A stretch of 64,000 bases of DNA from contig CAWICQ010000012.1 of NCBI GenBank assembly GCA_963834755.1, positions 682,001 through 746,000 on the forward strand, read 5' to 3'. The stretch is from Dokdonella_A sp963834755 (GTDB lineage: Bacteria > Pseudomonadota > Gammaproteobacteria > Xanthomonadales > Rhodanobacteraceae). The position numbers and the translations under genes were made by a program. Below the pieces are notes generated by a model. It ran no database searches and was not told the origin of the DNA. It was given only the letters and a program-made list of their open reading frames with translations. Of this stretch, positions 37,745 through 49,077 are shown one piece after another (position 1 is the stretch's first letter; every line of letters starts with the position of its first letter).

Positions 37745-38116
37745 CTACCCGGAGCGCTTTTTCAGCGGCGAGCCGGATGCCGCCTCATGGTAGATTTCGT
37801 GAAGGTCCGAGATGATGCGCTGGGTGGGCCCGCTGTCGAGCCGATAGTAAATCGTCTGCGCCTCGCGGCGCGTCGTGACGAGCCCTTCCTCGCGCAGCAC
37901 GGCCAGGTGCTGGGACAGTGCCGACTGGCTTAAGTCGATGCGGTCATTGATCTGACCCACCGACAACTCTTCGTCCACGAGCAGACACAGCACGCGCAAA
38001 CGTTGGCCGTTCGCCAGCACCTTTAGCAGTTGCGCTGCTGCGTCCGCGTTCTCACGCATGGAGTCGGCGTCGAAGGCTCGAGGGGAAATCGATGAGCGCT
38101 TCGGCCGCTTCTTCAT
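37745..38116 (-). CDS. ArsR-family transcriptional repressor
   Basis: About 123 residues from ATG 38116. The winged helix is clear: 'AAQLLKVLANGQRLRVLCLL', 'SVGQINDRIDLSQSALSQHL', 'LREEGLVTTRREAQTIYYRL'. The single Cys in 'RVLCLLVDEE' sits where BigR/SqrR-type sulfide sensors carry a reactive Cys, but a second partner Cys is not visible, so the signal is uncertain. It is divergent from a YgaP-like membrane gene and RND efflux genes and probably represses them through the AT-rich site between. Confidence 0.85.
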   Translation of the reverse strand: MKKRPKRSSISPRAFDADSMRENADAAAQLLKVLANGQRLRVLCLLVDEELSVGQINDRIDLSQSALSQHLAVLREEGLVTTRREAQTIYYRLDSGPTQRIISDLHEIYHEAASGSPLKKRSG

Positions 38117-38222
38117 CGGGCGACGTGCTCGCTCACCGGAGCGGCCACAAGCTTCCCAAGCGACAGGGTGGCTCGCAATCGAGCGCCGGGGTCGCGGGAC
38201 AAGGCTCCGAAGTAGATGACCC

Positions 38223-38255
38223 TTGACATATATATAAGATATCACTAAATTAGAC
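38223..38255 (+). promoter_or_regulatory. Promoter and AT-rich operator between ArsR gene and efflux operon
   Basis: TTGACA at 38223-38228, a 17-bp spacer and TAAATT at 38246-38251 make a near-consensus sigma-70 promoter pointing to the efflux genes. The spacer and -10 are almost pure A/T (TATATATAAGATATC), which stands out in this GC-rich DNA and resembles ArsR-family operators. Repression by occlusion is the natural reading. Confidence 0.7.
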
Positions 38256-38490
38256 GTGTGGCAAGTAAAGCCGCATGATCAAGATCAAGTCATCGGCCAG
38301 CTCGCTGGCGCAAGCTGGTCCATCGTCAGGGAAGTGGGTACGCCCGGCGAAGATTGCGGTCGGGAAGCACTCCCTTTCGCAAGATGCGCACGGGCAATAG
38401 CGAGTCGATCTCCGAGAAGCATGCGATGAAAGCTCTCGGCATCTCCCGCCGGAAAACAGGCGGAGGACTCATCAACCGGGAAGGATCACT

Positions 38491-38694
38491 ATGAACATCG
38501 ATCGTGCCGTCATGGCGTTTGCGGGGACTGTCGTCATCGTCAGTCTCGGATTGGCTCACTTCGTTTCAGCGTGGTGGCTGCTGCTGACGTTGTTTGTCGG
38601 CGTCAATCTCCTGCAGGCCTCGTTCACGGGCTTTTGTCCGCTTGCGACGGTCTTGCGCCGGATGGGCGTCAAGAGCGGTAATGCGTTTCAATGA
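38491..38694 (+). CDS. YgaP-like transmembrane protein (DUF2892)
   Basis: 67 residues starting MNIDRAVMAFAGTVVIVSLG, a two-helix membrane protein. 'FVGVNLLQASFTGFCPLATV' is the DUF2892 signature, including the conserved Cys-Pro. In YgaP this module accompanies a rhodanese domain; stand-alone versions are common next to ArsR regulators and sulfur or metal transport genes. It is the first gene after the AT-rich promoter. Confidence 0.88.
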   Translation: MNIDRAVMAFAGTVVIVSLGLAHFVSAWWLLLTLFVGVNLLQASFTGFCPLATVLRRMGVKSGNAFQ

Positions 38695-38719
38695 CATCGC
38701 CCTGCAGCGTCGGTCGCGG

Positions 38720-39799
38720 ATGAATCTTCGAAGCGTCCTACGCATCGTCTTCATCGCCGTGGCGATCGAAGTCGTGGCGGGCTGCTCGGCGCCGTCGGCA
38801 GCGCCAAAGGCAGCCACGGCGGTCGATCTCGCGACGATGACGGTCGTGCCGGAAACGACGCGGCGCGAGCAAGCCTGGGATGGCGTGGTCGAAGCGACCA
38901 ATCAGGCCACGATGTCGGCACAGACCGCCGGCCGCGTGCTGGAGTTGCCCTACGACGTCAACGACTACGTCGAGGCCGGGGCCGTGATCGTGCGCTTCAC
39001 CAACGTCGAGCAGCAGTCAGGGCAACATCGGGCGGAGGCGCAAGTCCGTTCGGCACAAGCGGCGTTCGACGAGGCACAGGCGAACTACACGCGGATCGCC
39101 GAGATCTACCAGCGCAAGCTCGTCGCCAAGGCGCAACTCGATCAGGCCACTGCCCAACGCGACAGTGCGCGCGCGGTGCTGGAAGCTGCGCAGGCCTCAT
39201 TGCGGGAAGTGGCGCAACAGCTCGACTACACCGTCGTGCGCGCGCCTTACTCCGGCATCGTTACCAAACGCTTCGTGCAGATCGGCGAGTCGGTGCGCGC
39301 CGGGCAGCCTTTGATCGCCGGGGTCTCGCTCAACGAATTGCGTATCAACGTGCAGGTGCCGCAAAGCGCGGTGAACGCGATCCGTCGCTATCACACGGCG
39401 GACGTGCTGCTCGACGGAGAGGGCGGACGTCGGGTCACCGCGGCCAAGCTGACCGTATTTCCTTACGCCGATGCCGAGACGCACACCTTCAGCGTTCGTC
39501 TCGATCTGCCGGCACAGGAAACGGGACTGTATCCGGGAATGACCGTCAAGACGGCGTTCGCGATTGGCGAAGCCGAGCGCTTGCTGATTCCGAGCACGGC
39601 GCTGGTTCAGCGCAGCGAAGTCAGCGGCGTCTATGTCGTGGCGGAGAATCGCGTTCGCCTGCGTCAGGTGCGTCTGGGTCATCGCTTCGGCGATCGCATC
39701 GAAGTGCTGTCCGGGCTCAGCGCCGGCGACAAGATCGCTACCGACCCCAACGCCGCGGCGCTTTATCTCAGCAGAGTCCACGTCGGCGAGGGCGCCTAA
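38720..39799 (+). CDS. RND efflux periplasmic adaptor (membrane fusion) lipoprotein
   Basis: 359 residues from ATG 38720; ATG 38681 would overlap the previous gene. A lipobox 'VVAGCSAP' follows the signal peptide. 'ATMSAQTAGRVLELPYDVND' with 'YVEAGAVIVRF' is the lipoyl half-motif. A long helical hairpin ('AQVRSAQAAFDEAQANYTRI'), the second lipoyl half ('DYTVVRAPYSGIVTKRFVQI') and a beta-barrel ('GLYPGMTVKTAFAIGEAERL') follow in HlyD/AcrA order. It links the inner-membrane RND pump to an outer-membrane channel; no TolC-like gene is in the window. Its stop abuts the pump's start (TAAATG). Confidence 0.9.
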   Translation: MNLRSVLRIVFIAVAIEVVAGCSAPSAAPKAATAVDLATMTVVPETTRREQAWDGVVEATNQATMSAQTAGRVLELPYDVNDYVEAGAVIVRFTNVEQQSGQHRAEAQVRSAQAAFDEAQANYTRIAEIYQRKLVAKAQLDQATAQRDSARAVLEAAQASLREVAQQLDYTVVRAPYSGIVTKRFVQIGESVRAGQPLIAGVSLNELRINVQVPQSAVNAIRRYHTADVLLDGEGGRRVTAAKLTVFPYADAETHTFSVRLDLPAQETGLYPGMTVKTAFAIGEAERLLIPSTALVQRSEVSGVYVVAENRVRLRQVRLGHRFGDRIEVLSGLSAGDKIATDPNAAALYLSRVHVGEGA

Positions 39800-42700
39800 A
39801 TGGGCGACAGCCGTCTCGGGTTTTCCGGCCGCATCGCCAAGGCGTTCCAAACCTCACCGCTGACGCCGATTTTGGCGCTGATGGCGCTCCTGCTCGGGTT
39901 CTTCGCCGTGCTGGTGACACCGCGCGAAGAGGAACCGCAGATCGATGTGACGATGGCGAACGTGTTCGTGCCGTTCCCGGGCGCCGATGTGCACGATGTG
40001 GAAAACCTGGTCGCGTTTCCGCTCGAACAGAAGCTCGCCGAGATACAGGACGTCAAGCACGTCTATTCCGTCAGCCGCCCGGGCATGGCGATCATTACGG
40101 TCGAGTTCGAAGTCGGCGTGCCGCGACAGACGGCGGTGGTGCGTCTCTACAATCAGGTTTATCAGAACCAGGATTTCGTTCCTGCGGGCCTGGGCGTAGG
40201 CCCTCCGCTGGTACGGCCGATGGGCATCGAAGATGTTCCGGTGATGGCGCTGACGCTGTGGACGGACGATGCGGAGCGAGGTGCGACTGAACTCGCCGAA
40301 GTGGCGCATACGCTGGAGACCGAGCTCAAGCGCATTCCTGGCACCCGCGACGTGTACACGATTGGTGCCCCAGATCGCGCCGTCGTGGTCGAGCTCGACG
40401 CGGCCAGGCTTTCGTCTTATGGCCTCTCCATCGACGCCCTGTCCAGCGCGCTCAAAGCGGCCAACGTAGTCATGCAGGCAGGCGATCGCATCGGCGAGGA
40501 TCGCGACACGCCGGTGACTGCGGGAACGTTCCTCACCGACGCGGATGATGTCGCAACGCTGGTGATTGGTCTTAAGAATGGCCAACCTGTGTTCCTGTCG
40601 GATGTCGCTGACGTCAAGAGGGGGGCCGACTTGCCGGCGCGCTATGCGTGGTTCGGCGCGCCTGCCGGCAAAGGAGGGCCCGAGCATGGCAACGCGCCGG
40701 CGGTGACGATTGCGATCGCGAAGAAAACCGGAACGAATGCCGCGGACATCACGCAAGCGGTGAGGCGGCGCGTCGAGCAATTGCGCGGCGTGATGATCCC
40801 GACAGGCACGCACGTCGAGGTGACGCGCGACTATGGGAAGACCGCAACGGACAAAGCCGACAAGCTCATCCACAAGCTGATCTTCGCCACCTTGTCGGTC
40901 GTGCTGCTGGTGCTCTTCACGCTCGGCTGGCGCGAAGCCATCGTCGTCGGCAGCGCGGTCATCATCACGCTGATGCTGACCTTGTTCGCATCGTGGGCGA
41001 TGGGGTTCACGATCAACCGCGTCTCGCTGTTCGCGCTGATCTTTTCGATCGGCATCCTGGTCGACGATGCGATCGTCGTCGTCGAGAACATTCATCGGCA
41101 CATGGCGCTCGGCGGAAAATCGTTGAGCGAGGCGATTCCCGAAGCGGTCGCCGAAGTCGGCGGACCGACGATCCTCGCCACGTTCACCGTCATCGCGGCG
41201 CTGCTGCCGATGGCGTTCGTGTCGGGATTGATGGGACCGTACATGCGGCCTATACCGATCAACGCCTCGGCGGGCATGCTGTTGTCGCTTGCCGTGGCGC
41301 TGATCGTGTCGCCTTGGCTCGCGCTGAAATTGCTCCGTCACAAACACCCGCGCGCGGAGGAGGGCGATGACCAGGACGGCAACACGCGCCTCGATCGCTT
41401 GTTCCAGCGCGTCATGTCGCCTTTCCTCGACGGCGCCTCGCGCGGTGCGCCGCCGCCGCATTCTTTTCGCCGCGATCGCCGGACTGGTGCTGGCGGCGGC
41501 GGGTCTGGCGATCGTCAAAGCGGTGATCCTGAAGATGCTCCCGTTCGACAACAAGTCGGAGTTTCAGCTTGTCGTCGATATGCCGGAAGGGAGCACGCTG
41601 GAGCGCACCAACCGGTTGCTCGTCGAGCTCGCGCAAGCACTCGACGCGGTTCCGGAAGTCGAGAATTATCAAGGCTACGCCGGCACCGCGGGCCCGATGA
41701 CCTTCAACGGCCTGGTGCGGCAGTATTATCTGCGCAGCGGCGCGATCGTCGGCGACCTGCAGGTCAATCTGATCGACAAAAGTCTGCGCCAGCGTCAGAG
41801 CCATGCGATCGCGCTCGCAGTCCGGCCGGCGCTTGCGAATATCGGCGCTCGCTACGGCGCTTCAATCAAGGTCGTCGAAGTGCCACCGGGGCCGCCGGTC
41901 CTGGCGCCGATCGTCGCCGAGGTTTATGGCCCCGACTACGCCGGCATTCAAAGAATCGCCGGTGCGCTCGAGGCGCGGTTCCGCGCCGACCATGATCTGG
42001 TCGATCTCGATACCAGTGTCGAGAGCGATTCGCCGCGCAACATCATGATCGTTGACCGCGAGCGCGCGGCGCGCCTGGGTCTTAATCAGGCCGAGATCGC
42101 GCAAGCGCTACGCGCCGCGCTGTCCGGCGACGACGCCACGTATCTGCTCGATGGACGTTCCAAGTATGCCGTTCCGATTCGGTTGCGGTTGTCGGCGGGC
42201 GATCAGGCCAGCGTCGATCAGCTGCTTGCTTTACGCGTGCGTACAACGGACGGCGCGCTTGTACCTCTGTCCGAGGTTGTGCACGTGCAAGCGGCGGACT
42301 GGGAGAAGGCGATCTTCCACAAGGATCTCCTGCCTTATGCCACGGTGACGGCCGACGAGGCGGGCGCAACCGACAGCCCGCTGTACGGCATGTTCTCGAT
42401 GGTCAGCGAGCTTGGCAAGCAGGCTGTGGATGGACAGACGCTCGATCAATATTTCATCGTCCAGCCTCCAGAAACGACTCGGTTCGCGGTGAAATGGGAT
42501 GGCGAATGGCAGATCACCTATGAAACGTTTCGCGACATGGGCCTGGCCTACTCGGTAGGGTTGCTGCTGATCTACCTCCTGGTTGTCGCGCAGTTCCGGA
42601 GCTACGTCGTGCCGCTCATCATCATGGCGCCGATTCCGCTGACGGTGATCGGCGTCATGCCGGGTCACGCATTGCTCGGGGCGCAGTTCACCGCGACATC

Positions 42701-43025
42701 GATGATCGGCATGATCGCGCTGGCCGGGATCATCGTGCGCAATTCCATATTGCTCATCGACTTCATCAATCACGCACGGGCGGCGGGAAGGCCGATGCGC
42801 GATGCGGTGATCGAAGCGGCGGCCGTACGCGCCAAACCGATCGCGCTGACCGCGCTCGCGGCCATGATCGGTGGTTTCTTCATCATCGACGATCCGATCT
42901 TTCAGGGCCTTGCCGTGTCGTTGATCTTCGGCATCTTGATATCAACCGTACTAACCCTGGTGGTCATTCCACTTTTGTATTTCGTCTGGTTCCAGCGCCG
43001 GATAGCGCCGCGGGTGGCGGAATGA
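39800..43025 (+). pseudogene. RND efflux permease split by a frameshift
   Basis: Two frames together give a full-length (~1075 residue) AcrB-like RND transporter. The first (39800 to about 41440) holds TM1 ('LTPILALMALLLGFFAVLVT'), the porter domain and TM2-6, with 'GILVDDAIVVVENIHRHM' carrying the proton-relay Asp pair. The second (about 41440-43025) begins 'RRRILFAAIAGLVLAAAGLA', continues 'MLPFDNKSEFQLVVDMPEGS', and includes TM8-12 ('GIIVRNSILLIDFINHARAA'). The switch lies in a CG-rich stretch near 41430-41455 and needs one extra or two missing bases. It is either a true null allele or a sequencing indel. The subfamily resembles acriflavin-type pumps with the short 'EEEPQI' N-terminal motif. 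Confidence 0.85.
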
Positions 43026-43436
43026 GGGATACCTACCTTGCAGCGAGCGGCAAGGTCTAGAGCCGGCCTGCAGTGAACGATAGGCTCGGCGCGCGCTGTC
43101 CCATGATCCAACCGTTGCTCGACAACGGGTCAGACAACCCCGCACTGAAAAATGCGTTCGACGCGAATGGTGGCTCCGATCGTCGCTCGCGCGAAAGGTC
43201 CTTGGAATTGCATATTGATGCTCGGCAGTGTCGGGTCTTCAGCAGCCGAGCAGGCGCGAGCTCGGCGGCCGAGAGGCCTCGTGACTTTCCTCCGCGCGCG
43301 CCTTATTCTCGCTGGGTATCAGCCCAGCGATGCATTTGTAACGGGTCTCTGGGATGAACATCGGGTGCGCTGTACGGCGGAATCCGTGTTCCAGAGCCGC
43401 CGCGCGCGCGAACTGCTTAGGGCAGACGGGGGTTTG
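43026..43436. other. Intergenic region
   Basis: About 410 bp. A seven-base stem-loop (CGCTGGG / CCCAGCG) lies at 43310-43329 without a T-run. The frame of the downstream adhesin extends back to 43152 but lacks protein-like character there. Confidence 0.4.
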
Positions 43437-46400
43437 ATGATGCGCGTTCGATTCGATCGACACAGCCGGTCGCGGCTGTGGCTCGTGCTGACGTCTCTGG
43501 TCCTTTCATTCACTGCGGGAAGCGCTCTTGGGCAGGAGCGCGATGCGCCCATCGCCCATACGTACGGCATACAGCGCGTCGAGCCGGCGCGGTTCAACGG
43601 CGACGTGCGCAATCTGCCGCAAGTGATCGGTCCGCAAAGATTGCACTTGTGGAACGAATGGGAAGAGCCCGAGAGCCGCCATCCGACGGTTCCGCCCACA
43701 CCCGAAGAAGGCAATATCTCGCTGGCGCCGATGCCCGCGCCGACCCAGAACTTCGCCGGCCTCGCTTTCAGCAGCGGCGTGACCGGCGGCCAGGCGGGCG
43801 CCGGATGGCCGCCCGATACCAACGGTGATGTCGGCCCGAATCACGTCATCGAAGCGGTCAACGATGCCTGGGGCATCTTCGACAAGTCGACCGGAACGCT
43901 GGTCGCTGCATTCACCGAAAACTCGTTGTGGAGCGGCGCCGGCACCGGCACGCCGTGCGACAGCAGCAACTTCGGCGATCCGGTCGTCGTGCACGACGCT
44001 CTTGCCGATCGCTGGATTCTCAGCAACTTCGCGTTTCACACCAGCGGCGGCAATCCGGTCAGCCCGTTCTATCAGTGCTTCGCGGTTTCGCAAACAAGCG
44101 ATCCCGTTTCGGGCGGCTGGTATCTCTACGCCGTGCGCATGGATCCGGGCGGCACCGGACTGCCGCCGGTCAACACGCTCAACGACTATCCGAAGTTCGG
44201 CATCTGGACCGACTGCCTCTACATGTCGTCCAACGAATTCACATTCCCGGCCGGCACGTTTGCGGGCACGGCGTTCGCATCATTCAGCCGCACCGCGATG
44301 TACGCGGGCGCTGCGTTGACCGGCTCCAACAGCGCGCTCGGTTTTCTCAACAACACCTCCGATCCGTTCACGATGATTCCGAGCAACCTGCTCGGCACCA
44401 GCGCCGATTCGATACCGCCAGTGGGCACGCCGAACTATTACGTCTCCGAATCGGAGACAGCGTTCGCGTTCGAAGTGCGCAAGTTCACCGCGGGCACGGG
44501 TTGCGGCAGCGGCGGCACGCTCGGCGCGCCGACCAACGTCAGCCAGACGACGTACACGACGCCATCCTCCAACATTGTCCCGCAGCCGCCGCCGGCGACC
44601 GCGAGCAACACGCTCGATTCGCTCGGCGACCGCATGATGCAGAAAGTGCAGTACCGCAAGATTGGCGGAGTTGAATCGCTCTGGGTCGTGCACTCGGTGC
44701 GATCAAGCGGCACTTCGACGACGCGGCCGCAGTGGGCGCAGATCGATGTCTCGAGCGGCACGGTGGCGACGACCCCGGTGCAACAGCAGATCTACGCGCC
44801 GGATACGACGCTGTATCGCTGGATGGGCAGCCTCGCCGTCGACTCGCTCGGCAACATGGCGCTCGGCTACAGCACATCGAACGCGACGAGCCCGAACTTC
44901 CCCAGTCTCGCCTACTCGGGTCGTCTGTTCGACGATCCGCTCAACAACCTCCCGCAGACGGAGACCGTGCTGGTCGCCGGCAGCGGCTCGCAGGTCAACA
45001 CGTGCGGCGGCGCAGCGTGCCACCGCTGGGGCGACTACTCCTCGATGAGCATCGATCCCTCCGACGACTGCACGTTCTGGTACATCAACGAGTACTACGA
45101 CACGCAGACCAACGGCAACGCCGGCAACTGGCAGACGCGCATCGGCTCGTTCAAGTTTCCGACCTGCACCGGTGTCGTCGTCACGCACACGGTCACGCCG
45201 AGCGTCGGTACGCCGTCCGGCACGATCGCACCGTCGACGCCGCAGACTGTCGACGACGGTTCGACGATCGACTTCATATTGACGCCTGATTCGGGCTTTG
45301 CCATCGACAACGTCGGCGGCACCTGCGGCGGCAATTTGAGCGGCAACACGTTCACGACCGCTGCGGTCACGGCCGACTGCACGGTCATCGCGAATTTCAT
45401 GAGCTCGGGCGGCGGCGGCACGTTCCCGCCGGACGAGAACTTCGACGAAGTCACGGCGCCGGCGTTGCCGAGCGGTTGGGTGACGACGGCGAGCGGGGCG
45501 GGCACGAACTGGACGACCGAGAACACGTTGTCCGACACGGCGCCGAATGCGGCGTTCGCTTCGGAATTCCCGGCGGTCAGCGACATGACGCTCGACTCGC
45601 CCGTGTTCATGGCGAGCGCGGGCATGACGCTGAGCTTCCGCCACGAGTACAACCTCGAGCACGGCGGTGGCACGACAGCCTACGATGGCGCCGTGCTGGA
45701 GATCGCAATCAACGGCGGTGCGTTCACCGACATCGTCGCAGCAGGCGGCAACTTCACGACCGGCGGTTACAACAGCACGGTGTCATCGAGCTTCTCGAGT
45801 CCGATTGCGGGACGGGCAGCGTGGAGCGGCAACTCAGGCGGCTTTGTCGACGCGGTCGCGACGCTGCCGCCATCGGCGGCCGGGCAGCCATGCCAGCTGC
45901 GTTGGCGCACGGCGGACGATAGCTCGGCGACGGCCTCGGGCACGGTCGGCTGGTGGGTCGATACGATCCATCTCGACAGCGGCGTTGTCCTCTTGCCGCC
46001 GACGCTCGCCAAGTCGTTCGCGCCGGCAAGTGTTCCGGTCAGCACGCCGAGCACGGCGACGCTGACGCTGGCCAACACCAACGCGAGCGCGGATACGTTG
46101 ACGGCGGATCTGACCGATACGCTGCCGAGCGGGCTGGTGGTGGCGGCGACGCCGAACGCAGCGACCACTTGCACCAGCGGAACGGTCACGGCGAGCGCCG
46201 GCGCCGGTTCTTTCGCGCTGCTCAGCGGTGCGCAGATTCCCGGGAGCGGATCGTGCACGGTCACGGTCGATGTCGAAGCGGCGAGCGCGGGGAGCTATAT
46301 CAACACGCTGGCCGCTGGTGCGCTGCAGACCGATGCAGGCAGTAATGCCGCACAGGCTAGCGCCACGCTGACGGTGACGTCGGGCGGTGGCGGCACGTTC

Positions 46401-48873
46401 CCGCCGGATGAGAACTTCGACGAAGTCACGGCGCCGGCGTTGCCGAGCGATTGGGTGACGACGGCGAGCGGGGCGGGCACGAACTGGACGACCGAGGACA
46501 CGTTGTCCGACACGGCGCCGAACGCGGCGTTTGCCTCGGAGTTTCCGGCGGTCAGCGACATGACGTTGGATTCGCCGGTGTTCACGGCGAGTGCCGGGAT
46601 GATGGTGAGCTTCCGCCATCAATACAACTTGGAGCACGGCAGCGGCACGACGGCCTACGACGGCGCCGTGCTGGAGATCTCGATCAACGGCGGCGCGTTC
46701 ACCGACATCGTCGCAGCGGGCGGCAGCTTCACGACCGGCGGCTACAACAGCACGGTGTCGTCGAGCTTCTCGAGTCCGATTGCGGGACGGGATGCATGGA
46801 GCGGCGACTCCGGCGGCTTCGTCGACGCAGTGGCGAGCCTGCCGCCGGCGGCGGACGGTCAGCCGTGCCAGCTGCGCTGGCGCACGGCGGACGACAGACT
46901 CCGCTACGGCGTCGGGTACGATCGGCTGGTGGGTCGATACGATCCATCTCGCAAGCGGCGTTGTCGTCTTGCCGCCGACGCTCGCCAAGTCGTTCGCGCC
47001 GGCAAGTGTTCCGGTCAGCACGCCGAGCACGGCGACGCTGACGCTGGCCAACACCAACGCGAGCGCGGATACGTTGACGGCGGATCTGACCGATACGCTG
47101 CCGAGCGGGCTGGTGGTGGCGGCGACGCCGAACGCAGCGACCACTTGCACCAGCGGAACGGTCACGGCGAGCGCCGGCGCCGGTTCTTTCGCGCTGCTCA
47201 GCGGTGCGCAGATTCCCGGGAGCGGATCGTGCACGGTCACGGTCGATGTCGAAGCGGCGAGCGCGGGGAGCTATATCAACACGCTGGCCGCTGGTGCGCT
47301 GCAGACCGATGCAGGCAGTAATGCCGCACAGGCTAGCGCCACGCTGACGGTGACGTCGGGCGGTGGCGGCACGTTCCCGCCGGATGAGAACTTCGACGAA
47401 GTCACGGCGCCGGCGTTGCCGAGCGATTGGGTGACGACGGCGAGCGGGGCGGGCACGAACTGGACGACCGAGGACACGTTGTCCGACACGGCGCCGAACG
47501 CGGCGTTTGCCTCGGAGTTTCCGGCGGTCAGCGACATGACGTTGGATTCGCCGGTGTTCACGGCGAGTGCCGGGATGATGGTGAGCTTCCGCCATCAATA
47601 CAACTTGGAGCACGGCAGCGGCACGACGGCCTACGACGGCGCCGTGCTGGAGATCTCGATCAACGGCGGCGCGTTCACCGACATCGTCGCAGCGGGCGGC
47701 AGCTTCACGACCGGCGGCTACAACAGCACGGTGTCGTCGAGCTTCTCGAGTCCAATTGCGGGACGGGATGCATGGAGCGGCGACTCCGGCGGCTTCGTCG
47801 ACGCAGTGGCGAGCCTGCCGCCGGCGGCGGACGGTCAGCCGTGCCAGCTGCGCTGGCGCACAGCGGACGACGACTCCTCTACGGCCTCGGGTACGATCGG
47901 CTGGTGGGTCGATACGATCCACCTCGCAAGCGGCGTTGTCGTCTTGCCGCCGACGCTCGCCAAGTCGTTCGCGCCGGCAAGTGTTCCGGTCAGCACGCCG
48001 AGCACGGCGACGCTGACGCTGGCCAACACCAACGCGAGCGCGGATACGTTGACGGCGGATCTGACCGATACGCTGCCGAGCGGTCTCGTCGTCGCAAATC
48101 CGTCGAATGCATCGACGACGTGTCCGAGCGGCAGCGTCACGGCGAGTGCGGGCGCAGGCTCCTTCTCGCTCGCGAGCGGTGCGCAGATTCCGAGCGGTTC
48201 GTGCACGGTGACCGTCGACGTCGAGGCGGCGACGGCGAACAGCTACATCAATACGCTCGCGGCCGGCGCCTTGCAGACCGATGCGGGCAGCAATGCCTCT
48301 GCGGCCAGCGCGACGTTGACCGTGACTCCGGCACCGAATCCGCCGACGCTGAGCAAGTCGTTCAACCCGGCGAGCGTGGTCGCGAACACGCCGAGCACGG
48401 CGACCTTGACGCTCGACAACACGAACGCGAGCGCCGACACGCTCACGGCCGCGCTGACCGACACGCTGCCGAGTGGTCTCGTCGTCGCGAATCCGGCGAA
48501 TGCATCGACGACGTGTCCAGGCGGCAGCGTCACGGCAACTGCGGGCGCAGGCTCATTTTCGCTCGCGAGCGGCGCGCAGATTCCGGCGAGCGGATCGTGC
48601 ACGGTGACTGTCGACGTCGAGGCGGCGACGGCGGGCAGCTACGTCAATACGCTCGCCGCCGGCGCATTGCAGACTGACGCCGGGAGCAATGTGGCGCCGG
48701 CGAGCGCGACGCTGACGGTGACGCCCGTCGTGATCACCGATCGCATCTTCTGCGACGGCTTCGACGGAGTCGCCTGCCCGGCATCGCGCATCGAAGGCGC
48801 AGCGATCGGATACAACACGCGTTCGAAGCTGCCGTGGCGCGCGGGTGAATCGCTGGGGGCGACCGACGACTGA
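43437..48873 (+). pseudogene. Giant secreted repeat adhesin, interrupted by a one-base insertion
   Basis: Starts at ATG 43437 (MMRVRFDRHSRSRLW) with a signal peptide ending 'FTAGSALGQE'. Residues ~1-580 form a propeller-like exported domain ('AGWPPDTNGDVGPNHVIEAV'), followed by a short Cys-containing repeat ('GFAIDNVGGTCGG'). Then come three alternations of a MAM/choice-of-anchor-J-like domain ('FPPDENFDEVTAPALP…GWWVDTIHL') and a DUF11/DUF7933-like domain ('LAKSFAPASVPVSTPSTATL'). A fourth DUF11-like domain and the tail DRIFCDGFDG follow, then about 37 extra residues. An extra A near 46896 shifts the frame: everything after it lies in the other frame, which runs to 48873. Repaired length is about 1811 residues. 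Confidence 0.85.
45410..48330 (+). repeat. Three tandem ~975-bp coding repeats
   Basis: The marker CCGCCGACGCTCGCCAAGTC starts at 45996, 46972 and 47947, so the steps are 976 and 975 bp. Copies 2 and 3 are almost identical over their whole length, while copy 1 differs at scattered bases. 975 is exactly 325 codons; the extra base in the first step is the frameshift near 46896. Confidence 0.93.
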
Positions 48874-48898
48874 TCGCCGTTGAGCGCAATTCGTTGTG

Positions 48899-48929
48899 AG
48901 GCCTCCCGCTCGCGGGAGGCCTTTTTTTT
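48899..48929 (+). terminator. Rho-independent terminator
   Basis: AGGCCTCCCG and CGGGAGGCCT arms with a four-base loop are followed by eight T on the plus strand, 26 bp after the adhesin stop. Confidence 0.93.
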
Positions 48930-49077
48930 CGGAAGTATGTACTCGACGAAATGGGGATTGCATCGCCGACTAGCGGGCGAAGCGCATGGATGTCGAGGCG
49001 GCCGCTTCCGTCTCACTGTTATTTTCCGGAAGATTCCTGCTCCCCATGCGATCTCGCAGTTGCTTGCCGCGCATGGA

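Noticed and set aside
39854..41554. 566-codon minus-strand frame
   Set aside because: Antisense to the RND permease, whose motifs are unambiguous; His/Arg/Asp-rich shadow.
43310..43329. Seven-base stem-loop as a terminator
   Set aside because: No T-run follows on either strand, and no gene ends close enough upstream.
46780..47321. Programmed frameshift in the adhesin
   Set aside because: No slippery heptamer or downstream structure is evident, and comparison with the neighbouring repeat shows a plain extra A.
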